Shown one piece after another: positions 1-5,143 of a stretch of DNA of 8,873 nt. Under the pieces are notes generated by a model. That model saw only the letters and a list, made by a program, of their open reading frames with translations. It did no database searches and was not told where the DNA came from. The translations under genes were made by a program, and so were the position numbers. The first letter of the stretch is position 1. Each line of letters starts with the position of its first letter. Source of the stretch: an uncultured Clostridia bacterium. Its GTDB lineage: Bacteria > Bacillota > Clostridia > Oscillospirales > Acutalibacteraceae. The stretch is taken from NCBI GenBank assembly GCA_937915775.1, contig CALGGQ010000374.1, forward strand, positions 1 to 8,873, given 5' to 3'.

Positions 1-1053
1 AGCGGTTTCTTCCGATACGAGTCGCGTTTCACCTGGTTTTGTATCTGATTTTAAATGAAGGTCCACGCTGACGCCGTCATTTGCCAGCGCGGAGTACCAT
101 CGAAGCATGGCGGCAGGTGTCACGGTGATTTCTTGGCCATTGACACTCCAAGCATAGTTACTCTCGTTAATGGAGAGATTGCCTGAGGCAATATCTGGGA
201 AGTCAATGACTGGGTCGGGTTTCGTTAAGCCGATGGTATCGAGGAAATCGGCATAATCTTTTGCATCAACATTGCTTGTCAGTAATTTCGAAATCCCACA
301 ATTGCAGCTCACCTGCAGAGCGCGCGTAAGCGTTACATTGCCGTGAGCTTTCATGCAGGAAATTTCACGATCTTTGCCGGCACAATAATATGAAAAGTCT
401 CTTGCAGGCTGCGAATTCGTTTCCAGAACGCATGCGGCAGATACGGTTTTCATGACGCTTCCGGGCGTGTACGCGTAGAACGCTTTCTGAAGATACGATT
501 TTTCGGGGAGCTCGCTATTTTCCGGGCGGTTGAGCGGGTCAATGGCGGGGGCTGTTGCAGCTGCCAAAATTTCACCGGTTGTGTAGTTGGCGATAAGCAT
601 GGCGCCCCCGCTGCTATTCGCTTCACATAGTGTTTTATAAGCAGCTTTTTGGAGGTCAGCTCTGATGGTCAACGTGATGTCTTTTTCGTCGAAATAGGTG
701 CTTTCCTTTTTTCTCGTTTTGGCATAACTTTCTGATGCGAATTCCTTAGCCGCATCGGCAAGGAGGCTGCGGTCAATCGAGCTATCGCCAAGCAAACTAA
801 AAAAGGCTTCTCGTGTTGTGGCCTCCTCGGAATAAACGGCTTTTCCGTTCTCAACGCGATATAAGTCGGTTCCGTCTGCTGTTTTGACGCTGATGTGTTC
901 CAGCGCTTTTGAGGAAACAAGGTCTGCCAGTAGCCGGCTTGCCTCGGCTTTGTTGCTGGCATAACTATGAACGGTCAAGACGAGCAGAACCGCTAAAACG
1001 ATGCAGCACGCGCTTGTCACGCCATGGAGCTTTTTGCTAAGAGAATGTTTCAT
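1..1053 (-). CDS. Penicillin-binding protein, transpeptidase domain (C-terminus cut by window edge)
   Basis: Class B-type penicillin-binding protein that would cross-link peptidoglycan outside the membrane. The frame is open to the window edge, giving residues 1-351. Residues ~11-29 are one hydrophobic anchor. Residues ~50-110 form a short pedestal without the usual long dimerisation domain. The transpeptidase domain begins near residue 126 (TLTIRADLQKAAY, then GEILAAATAPAIDP). The active-site SxxK is Ser199-Val-Met-Lys202 in TPGSVMK, and the second motif is Ser249-Cys250-Asn251, 50 residues later, as in the family. GQEITVTPAAM (306-316) is the usual segment before the KTG box; KTG itself lies beyond the edge. 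The ATG at 1053 follows AAAGGAAG by 7 nt. The short pedestal resembles PbpA/FtsI-like proteins, but I cannot name the orthologue. It lies downstream of an unrelated operon and behind a terminator, so it probably has its own promoter. Confidence 0.9.
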   Translation of the reverse strand, partial: MKHSLSKKLHGVTSACCIVLAVLLVLTVHSYASNKAEASRLLADLVSSKALEHISVKTADGTDLYRVENGKAVYSEEATTREAFFSLLGDSSIDRSLLADAAKEFASESYAKTRKKESTYFDEKDITLTIRADLQKAAYKTLCEANSSGGAMLIANYTTGEILAAATAPAIDPLNRPENSELPEKSYLQKAFYAYTPGSVMKTVSAACVLETNSQPARDFSYYCAGKDREISCMKAHGNVTLTRALQVSCNCGISKLLTSNVDAKDYADFLDTIGLTKPDPVIDFPDIASGNLSINESNYAWSVNGQEITVTPAAMLRWYSALANDGVSVDLHLKSDTKPGETRLVSEETA

Positions 1054-1125
1054 ATTCACGCTTCCTTTCGAAGTTTGTATGAATGGCACGGGGCTCATCC
1101 ACCAATACCAGTAAAGCACATCATC

Positions 1126-1153
1126 AACATACATAGGAGAAATTTGGTTTCAA
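1126..1153 (-). promoter_or_regulatory. Candidate promoter of the penicillin-binding protein gene
   Basis: On the minus strand TTGAAA (1148-1153) and TATGTT (1126-1131) are separated by 16 nt, matching sigma-A boxes at 5/6 and 4/6. It sits just past the terminator of the upstream operon and 72 nt before the start codon. The match is ordinary for AT-rich DNA, so this is a guess supported mainly by position. Confidence 0.35.
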
Positions 1154-1186
1154 TAATAAGCCCTGAAAACAACCGTTTTCAGGGCT
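1150..1186 (-). terminator. Intrinsic terminator of the 366-aa gene operon
   Basis: A perfect 12-bp inverted repeat (1159-1170 with 1175-1186, loop AACC) begins 5 nt after the stop codon of the 366-aa gene. On the minus strand it is followed by TATTATTG, a weak but usable U-rich tail. It separates this operon from the penicillin-binding protein gene. Confidence 0.65.
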
Positions 1187-1191
1187 AATCA

Positions 1192-2292
1192 TTACCATTT
1201 GCGCTTTTTTCTGCGCATTTTGTTTTTCATTCTTTCAATGGCGCTACGATTTCTTCGACGGCAGTGAAAGATGTTCAGCCGTTTTGGCTGCCGATGAATG
1301 CCGAGCGAGGGAAGCTCGAGCTCCTTCGGCGAAAGCCAATCACGCAATTTCAGGATGAAATGCTTTTTCATAGGGGTGAGTACCTCCTCTCGCTTATTCT
1401 TATCAATTCCGAACATCTCATCAAGCAGCTGCTCGCGGCGTTCTCTCTGAAACTGCAAAGCAATGAAAGCCCCGTAGGAGGTCTTCTTACTTTTGTCAAT
1501 CTTCTGCTCGAGATAGCTGCTAATAGTGTCAATTAATAAAAGCTTCTCACTTGCGCCGGTTTTTTCCGAGGCAACATGATAGATACTGACGAGGAGCAGC
1601 TTGAAATCGTCGTATTGCCGCACAAGGTCATTCAACATTATTTCGAAGCCGAAATAAAGCATTTTCTTAAAAACGCTAAATTCATTGACAGAATAAGTTA
1701 TAAACGCCATATTTAATAGTTGGAAGGGAACCGCGTATTTCATATGGGGCGTATATAATACCGAGCTGCCGAGCAGAAACGGGGTGAGCTCCGTTGGCAT
1801 AAAATGGCTTTCCTGAGTATGCATTAAAAAGAGTCGGTAGCCGAGCCAGTAGGAGAAAAGGTTTTCGTAAAACCTGCCCATTTCTCCCTTTTGCGAATAT
1901 GCCTCGCAAAGGCAGGTGACAATTGCGGTAAATGCCGCTATGGTGTGGCGCTCGGTGTCCTCCTGGAGCGCGAAATCAAGCAGGAGGGTTTCATCTTCCT
2001 CGTCAATGATATACTCGTGGAAAGAGGGCTCATGAATGTAGCTCACACGCTTGATTTTTTCACAGAAGGAATCAACGAAAGCCGGCAGTTCCTTCGGGTC
2101 GTGAATAAAATGGCAGTTTAAGCACGCAATGAAACAAGCCCGCATCATATCGATAAATTCTTCCGGAAATTGGCAGTTGTGCTTCTTCATCCCCTCAAGA
2201 ATAATGGTGTGAATCGGCACGTTGATTACGTTTGATTCCTCCTCATTCTCATCCTGAGGCGCAAGGTCGGCGTTATAGTCCTCATTATTCAT
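1192..2292 (-). CDS. Unrecognised 366-aa helical protein with acidic N-terminus and very basic C-terminus
   Basis: I do not recognise a family. The first ~20 residues are acidic (DENEEE). The middle (~25-300) is rich in Leu, Phe, Tyr and Met in amphipathic patterns that suggest an all-alpha soluble or membrane-associated domain; no segment is a convincing transmembrane helix. Cysteines cluster around residues 48-58 (RACFIACLNCHF) without a clear metal motif. The last ~40 residues are strongly basic and end MRRKKRKW, which would suit nucleic acid or acidic-lipid binding. The ATG at 2292 is preceded by a strong AAAGGAGGAGGA site and overlaps the end of the upstream 145-aa gene by 8 nt, so the two are almost certainly co-translated and probably work together. 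No signal peptide is visible. The coding evidence is the long open frame, the ribosome site and the overlap. Confidence 0.8.
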   Translation of the reverse strand: MNNEDYNADLAPQDENEEESNVINVPIHTIILEGMKKHNCQFPEEFIDMMRACFIACLNCHFIHDPKELPAFVDSFCEKIKRVSYIHEPSFHEYIIDEEDETLLLDFALQEDTERHTIAAFTAIVTCLCEAYSQKGEMGRFYENLFSYWLGYRLFLMHTQESHFMPTELTPFLLGSSVLYTPHMKYAVPFQLLNMAFITYSVNEFSVFKKMLYFGFEIMLNDLVRQYDDFKLLLVSIYHVASEKTGASEKLLLIDTISSYLEQKIDKSKKTSYGAFIALQFQRERREQLLDEMFGIDKNKREEVLTPMKKHFILKLRDWLSPKELELPSLGIHRQPKRLNIFHCRRRNRSAIERMKNKMRRKKRKW

Positions 2293-2722
2293 CGGTTTCC
2301 TCCTCCTTTTCTTTCAGCTTCTCGTTAATTCTGTCAAGGATGCTTTTAACCTCCTTTTCGAGCTTTTCCACCTCGTCAAACGTGATCTTTTCCGCTTCAT
2401 AAGACGGCGTCTTTGTTTCCACGCGGTAGGTCTCAATACCGAGATTAATCAGCATAAGATATTCGAGAATTTCACGCTTTTTCGCAAGACTTTTTTCTTC
2501 GGTCATTGCATCGAGCAAGGCGGAAAGGTTCTCGCTGAGCGCCAGGAGAACTTGAGTGCCAAGCGCAGTCATCCTTTCAGAAATGTCATTGCTTTCAAGC
2601 CTGCGTTCGTTAGCTTCCAAAACGGTGTCTTCAAGCCGCTTCATATCCGGCGGCGGCTCACGAAGCAGCTGATTGAACGCGATTAAGAAAGCCAAATACT
2701 CACCTGCGTTATTTAATGTCAT
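2285..2722 (-). CDS. Unrecognised 145-aa coiled-coil-rich protein
   Basis: First gene of a two-gene operon with the 366-aa protein. No family recognised. It is predicted to be almost wholly helical: residues ~1-20 and ~58-75 are hydrophobic amphipathic helices, and residues ~112-145 are a highly charged helix (EVEKLEKEVKSILDRINEKL and on) likely to form a coiled coil and ending in an acidic tail. There is no signal peptide or catalytic motif. ATG at 2722 follows GGAGGT by 8 nt. The stop overlaps the next start (ATGAATAA), which suggests translational coupling and fixed stoichiometry. The acidic tail here and the basic tail of the partner could interact, but that is only inference. Confidence 0.8.
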   Translation of the reverse strand: MTLNNAGEYLAFLIAFNQLLREPPPDMKRLEDTVLEANERRLESNDISERMTALGTQVLLALSENLSALLDAMTEEKSLAKKREILEYLMLINLGIETYRVETKTPSYEAEKITFDEVEKLEKEVKSILDRINEKLKEKEEETDE

Positions 2723-2748
2723 TCTTTTTTACCTCCATTGTTTCATTC

Positions 2749-2770
2749 AGGAAAACGTCTCTGTTTTCCT
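2749..2770 (-). repeat. Hairpin in the leader of the two-gene operon
   Basis: Perfect 8-bp inverted repeat (2749-2756 with 2763-2770, 6-nt loop) about 26 nt before the start codon of the 145-aa gene and just upstream of its ribosome site. No U tract follows on the minus strand, so it is not a terminator. It could stabilise the mRNA or affect translation; the function is unknown. Confidence 0.5.
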
Positions 2771-2782
2771 CACTATAAAAAT

Positions 2783-2810
2783 ATCATATCTTTTTCGGGC
2801 GGCTTGACGA
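2783..2810 (-). promoter_or_regulatory. Candidate promoter of the 145-aa/366-aa operon
   Basis: Minus-strand TCGTCA (2805-2810) and TATGAT (2783-2788) with a 16-nt spacer lie between the mutY terminator and the operon. The -10 box is a good match (5/6) and the -35 is weak (4/6). Some promoter is expected here because the strong upstream terminator isolates the operon. Confidence 0.4.
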
Positions 2811-2850
2811 TTTGGTTTTCAAAAGGCGTAAATGAGGAGATTTCTGAACA

Positions 2851-2889
2851 GAAAAATAAAAAACCGACATCCCAAAAGAGATGTCGGTT
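2851..2889 (-). terminator. Intrinsic terminator of mutY
   Basis: A perfect 10-bp stem (2862-2871 with 2880-2889, 8-nt loop) lies 16 nt beyond the mutY stop. On the minus strand it runs directly into TTTTTTATTTTTC, a classic U tract. There is no U tract in the other direction, so it is unidirectional. Confidence 0.92.
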
Positions 2890-2905
2890 AAAAGGTGAGC
2901 TGTTA

Positions 2906-3937
2906 TCATAAAAATTTCTGGAAAGCGGTGGGGAGGGCGTACTGCTGAGCGAGCTCTTGCGGCGTTGCCCAGAGGAAGCGGTCGCTTTTTTCGCTTACGG
3001 TGATTTCGTAGCCCTTCACCATCCAGTCGATGTGGGTGAACACGTGCTTAGCGTCGCCGAGCGGTGTAATGCTTTTTGCCGCTAAACCCCATTCGGCTAA
3101 CTGCTCGATGATTTCTTCGTCTGTCAGATAGCCGTTCACGTTCGGCAGCTGATACAGTCCGGCGAGCAAGCCCTTGTTTTCGCGCTTTTCGAGCGCTGTT
3201 GCGCCGTCGGGCGCGCGCAGCAAGAGGACGGTTTTTTCCTCCTTTTTTCGCTTCACCGTTTTGATGCGCACGGGCAGCTCCTCCGTCAGATTCTTGCGAT
3301 ATGCCGTGCAGTATTCCTGTAGCGGACAGTCCGAGCACAGCGGCGCGCCGTTCGGCAGGCAGCGCGTTTCGCCCAGCTCCATCAAGCCCTCGTTAAAGTC
3401 GCCTGCCTCCGGCGGCATCATTCTCGTTAAAACGGCTGTCGCTTCCTTTTTTGTTTCAGGCAGCAGGACGTTCTTGCGGCTGCCGGTCAGACGGGAAAGC
3501 ACGCGCAGCACGTTGCCGTCCACGGCGGGCACGGGCTCGTTAAAGCAAATAGAAGCGATGGCGCCTGCCGTGTAGTCGCCGATGCCGGGGAGCCTGCGCA
3601 GTTTTTCGTAAGTATCGGGGAACGCGCCGCCGTATTCCGTCATTATCATTTCCGCTGCTTTTTTCAGATTGCGCGCGCGGCTGTAATAGCCGAGTCCTTC
3701 CCAGAGCTTGAGCAGCTGCTCCTCGGGGATTTCGCTGAGCGTCTGCACCGTCGGCAGCGCCTGCATAAAACGGCTGTAGTAGCCGATGACGGCTTCAATC
3801 CGCGTCTGCTGCAGCATAATTTCGGAAATCCAGACGTGATACGGCTCTCTGTCCTGCCGCCACGGGAGCGGGCGCTTGTTTTGCCGGTACCACTTGATAA
3901 GCGGCGATGCAATAATGGCTAAGTCCTTCTGCTGCAT
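2906..3937 (-). CDS. mutY: MutY, A/G-specific adenine DNA glycosylase
   Basis: Removes adenine mispaired with 8-oxoguanine or guanine, acting with MutT and MutM-type enzymes against oxidative mutation. At 343 aa it has the normal length. The N-terminal catalytic domain has LPWR (24-27) and SEIMLQQT with catalytic Glu39. The helix-hairpin-helix is LPGIGDYTAGAIAS (116-129), followed by VDGNVLRV with catalytic Asp140. The 4Fe-4S cysteines are Cys193, 201, 204 and 210. Spacing is C-X7-C-X2-C-X5-C, one residue longer in the first gap than the C-X6 of E. coli and Geobacillus MutY. The C-terminal NUDIX-like domain that recognises 8-oxoG ends with the typical LPTAFQKFL; FTHIDW (~301-306) is its conserved core. 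ATG at 3937 is preceded by AGGAGG. It is a single-gene unit with its own promoter and terminator. Confidence 0.97.
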   Translation of the reverse strand: MQQKDLAIIASPLIKWYRQNKRPLPWRQDREPYHVWISEIMLQQTRIEAVIGYYSRFMQALPTVQTLSEIPEEQLLKLWEGLGYYSRARNLKKAAEMIMTEYGGAFPDTYEKLRRLPGIGDYTAGAIASICFNEPVPAVDGNVLRVLSRLTGSRKNVLLPETKKEATAVLTRMMPPEAGDFNEGLMELGETRCLPNGAPLCSDCPLQEYCTAYRKNLTEELPVRIKTVKRKKEEKTVLLLRAPDGATALEKRENKGLLAGLYQLPNVNGYLTDEEIIEQLAEWGLAAKSITPLGDAKHVFTHIDWMVKGYEITVSEKSDRFLWATPQELAQQYALPTAFQKFL

Positions 3938-3964
3938 ACCGTATCCTCCTTTTCCGTTTTCAAC

Positions 3965-3993
3965 AGTATAGCATTTTTCCGTGTCAAATACAA
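3965..3993 (-). promoter_or_regulatory. Likely mutY promoter (extended -10)
   Basis: On the minus strand TGCTATACT (TATACT at 3965-3970 with an upstream TG) forms an extended -10 box. A partial -35, TTGTAT, lies at 3988-3993 with a 17-nt spacer. The -10 is 28 nt upstream of the start codon, giving a short leader holding the AGGAGG site. Confidence 0.6.
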
Positions 3994-4003
3994 GTTGAAG
4001 TCG

Positions 4004-4032
4004 TTGACATTGTGCTGCTTAGTCAATATAAT
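4004..4032 (+). promoter_or_regulatory. Perfect consensus sigma-A promoter for the Sm-like gene
   Basis: TTGACA (4004-4009) and TATAAT (4027-4032) with exactly 17 nt between them match the housekeeping consensus at 12/12. Transcription should start near 4039, leaving about 13 nt before the ATG at 4052, just enough for the GAGGTGAG ribosome site. It is divergent from the mutY promoter. Confidence 0.92.
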
Positions 4033-4051
4033 GAAGGCAAGAGGTGAGAAA

Positions 4052-4258
4052 ATGAACTTAGCACAGTATGACGGCAAAGCGGTCAAGGTAACGATGACAA
4101 CCGGCGAAGTGTTTATGGGCGTTTGCGAGGTCAGTAGTGCCGAATTCAATGAGTGCGAATACGGTGAGAAAGAGGACAGCCTGGATCTCGGCGGTTTTAA
4201 CGGCTGGAAAATCTACGCAAGCCAGATTGCCTCTGTTGAGCTATTAAAAAATGAATGA
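4052..4258 (+). CDS. Small Sm-like (LSm-fold) protein, 68 aa
   Basis: The pattern YDGKAVKVTMTTGEVFMGVCEV (starting at residue 6), then EYGEKEDSLDL, then KIYASQIASVELL resembles small stand-alone LSm-like proteins of Firmicutes. Those are single five-stranded barrels in which a GKxVxVTxxxGxxxxG segment forms strands 1-2 and the final ESQIxSIEIL-type strand closes the fold. Relatives such as Hfq and Sm proteins bind RNA; no function for this subgroup can be read from sequence. The start is 4052 because GAGGTGAG sits 3 nt or more upstream of it and the earlier in-frame ATG codons (3995, 4031) lie within the promoter, upstream of the expected transcript start. A very strong promoter implies high constitutive expression. 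The 152-aa gene follows after a terminator-like hairpin. Confidence 0.78.
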   Translation: MNLAQYDGKAVKVTMTTGEVFMGVCEVSSAEFNECEYGEKEDSLDLGGFNGWKIYASQIASVELLKNE

Positions 4259-4263
4259 ATAAC

Positions 4264-4309
4264 CCCGTCCTTTCGGCATACGCTAAGAGAAAGAAAGGAC
4301 GGGATTTTT
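4264..4309 (+). terminator. Terminator-like hairpin that contains the next gene's ribosome binding site
   Basis: An 11-bp perfect stem (CCCGTCCTTTC 4264-4274 with GAAAGGACGGG 4293-4303, 18-nt loop) is followed by ATTTTT and directly by the ATG at 4310. The right arm carries AAAGGA (4294-4299), the only plausible Shine-Dalgarno for the 152-aa gene. The structure could therefore end transcription of the Sm-like gene and, in readthrough RNA, hide the ribosome site of the next gene. I see no good promoter between the two genes. Confidence 0.65.
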
Positions 4310-4768
4310 ATGAATACGATGAATGAAACAGTCGGCAGAGACGGCGACACCGTCAAGCTCCTGCGTGAATGCGACGCAGGGATTCAAATGGGTGAAAAAT
4401 CCATTGAGGATGTGCTGGATAACGTGAACGACAAGCATTTTCGCGATTTGCTTTCGAAGTGCAAAACCGAGCACGAAAAGCTCGGTATCGAGGTGGGCGA
4501 GCTGCTCGGCGAGCACGCAGACAGCGGCAAGAGCCCGAACCCGCTTGCCACGGGTATGAGCTGGATTAAAACGAATGCCAAGCTGATGGCGGAGCCGACG
4601 GACGCAACGGTTGCCGATTTGATGACGGACGGCTGCAATATGGGCGTGAAATCGCTCTCACGCTATTTAAATCAGTATAAGAGCGCGGACGAAAAATCAA
4701 AAGCGATTGCCGAAAAGCTGGTCAATCTGGAGCTACGACTGACCGAGGATATTCGGTGCTATCTGTAA
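4310..4768 (+). CDS. Unnamed 152-aa helical-bundle protein
   Basis: A soluble protein that looks like a four-helix bundle: helices around residues 14-39, 42-69, 82-97 and 99-150. Landmarks are LLRECDAGIQMGEKSIEDVL, PNPLATGMSWIKTN, DATVADLMTDGCNMGVKSL and the LTEDIRCYL end. I recall similar uncharacterised proteins in gut Clostridia, and the shape recalls DUF2383/ferritin-like bundles, but no full di-iron ligand set can be assigned, so no activity is claimed. ATG 4310 is chosen over 4319 because AAAGGA is 10 nt upstream of it. It is probably transcribed by readthrough from the Sm-like promoter, with translation affected by the hairpin over its ribosome site. A strong terminator follows immediately. 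Confidence 0.82.
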   Translation: MNTMNETVGRDGDTVKLLRECDAGIQMGEKSIEDVLDNVNDKHFRDLLSKCKTEHEKLGIEVGELLGEHADSGKSPNPLATGMSWIKTNAKLMAEPTDATVADLMTDGCNMGVKSLSRYLNQYKSADEKSKAIAEKLVNLELRLTEDIRCYL

Positions 4769-4804
4769 AAAAACTGTCTTACGGTTACCGTAAGACAGTT
4801 TTTT
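4768..4804. terminator. Strong bidirectional intrinsic terminator between convergent genes
   Basis: A 17-bp perfect stem (4768-4784 with 4788-4804) with loop TTA, including the flanking A and T runs. On the plus strand it ends the 152-aa gene transcript with six T; on the minus strand the complementary seven T can end the peptidase/DUF4250 transcript, which lacks a nearer terminator. Confidence 0.92.
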
Positions 4805-4817
4805 GTTGACCAATTGG

Positions 4818-4975
4818 AATTTGTCGAGATAGTGACCAGTGACCAGTGGCTAGTGACCAGTTGTTGGGCGGGACACCCGCACCCGATTATAATCGGAGCG
4901 AAGCGACCTATAACTGACCACTGACCACTGGACACTGACCACTGAATTTGCTTTGCAAATTCTAATTTATCGAAA
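4818..4975. repeat. Structured intergenic repeat element built of 7-bp units in inverted arms
   Basis: Two 28-bp arms each hold four 7-bp units: TGACCAG, TGACCAG, TGGCTAG, TGACCAG (4833-4860) and TGACCAC, TGACCAC, TGGACAC, TGACCAC (4915-4942). The arms are both direct repeats of each other and imperfect inverted repeats (25 of 32 positions, 4831-4862 against 4912-4943). Between them are a GCGGG-ACA-CCCGC hairpin (4868-4880) and a perfect 14-bp palindrome (4883-4896). An 8-bp hairpin (4944-4962) follows. Near-direct repeats AATTTGTCGAGA (4818-4829) and AATTTATCGAAA (4964-4975) flank the whole; the right copy includes the end of the DUF4250 gene. This looks like a MITE-like or REP-like dispersed element with no coding capacity, but copy number cannot be judged from one window. 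Confidence 0.7.
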
Positions 4976-5143
4976 CTGATTCAGCGTTTCGTCATAGGTA
5001 AAGCCTGCGGCGGCAAGGCGGTCAAGGATTTCCTCCTTGCTTTCGCCTAAATCGTCGCACAGGGCGTCAAGATTTGCATAGGTATCGCGCAGCTTCATAT
5101 TGATAACGCTGTAGAGCATAAACGCATCGCCTGGTAACGCCAT
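4967..5143 (-). CDS. DUF4250 family small protein, 58 aa
   Basis: The translation MALPGDAFMLYSVINMKLRD, then a central LDALCDDLGESKEEILDRLAAAGFTYDE, ending NQFR, matches the DUF4250 family of ~60-aa Firmicutes proteins (usual form MALPNDP, MLLS.VN.KLRD, the YDE..NQF end). The function is unknown; the helix-turn-helix-like arrangement of short helices is only suggestive. The start ATG at 5143 overlaps the stop of the M28 peptidase gene in TAATG, with GGAG 10 nt upstream inside the peptidase gene, so it is translationally coupled as the second gene of that operon. The stop lies at the edge of the repeat element, and transcription probably runs through the repeat to the terminator at 4768-4804. 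Confidence 0.9.
   Translation of the reverse strand: MALPGDAFMLYSVINMKLRDTYANLDALCDDLGESKEEILDRLAAAGFTYDETLNQFR

Noticed and set aside
669..962. Minus-strand reading frame of 97 codons
   Set aside because: It lies wholly inside the penicillin-binding protein gene in another frame, and the latter has clear SxxK and SxN motifs.
3981..3986. TTGACA on the minus strand as the -35 of mutY
   Set aside because: It is only 11 nt from the TATACT -10 box, too close; the extended -10 with TTGTAT at 17 nt is preferred.
3995..4051. Upstream start for the Sm-like protein
   Set aside because: It would place the start codon inside the -35/-10 promoter region, before the transcript begins.
4883..4896. TATAAT inside the palindrome as a promoter
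   Set aside because: No acceptable -35 box at 16-18 nt on either strand; the motif is a by-product of the palindrome.
4831..4943. Possible CRISPR array
   Set aside because: Units are only 7 bp, contiguous and without spacers, so this is a short tandem repeat within an inverted-repeat element.
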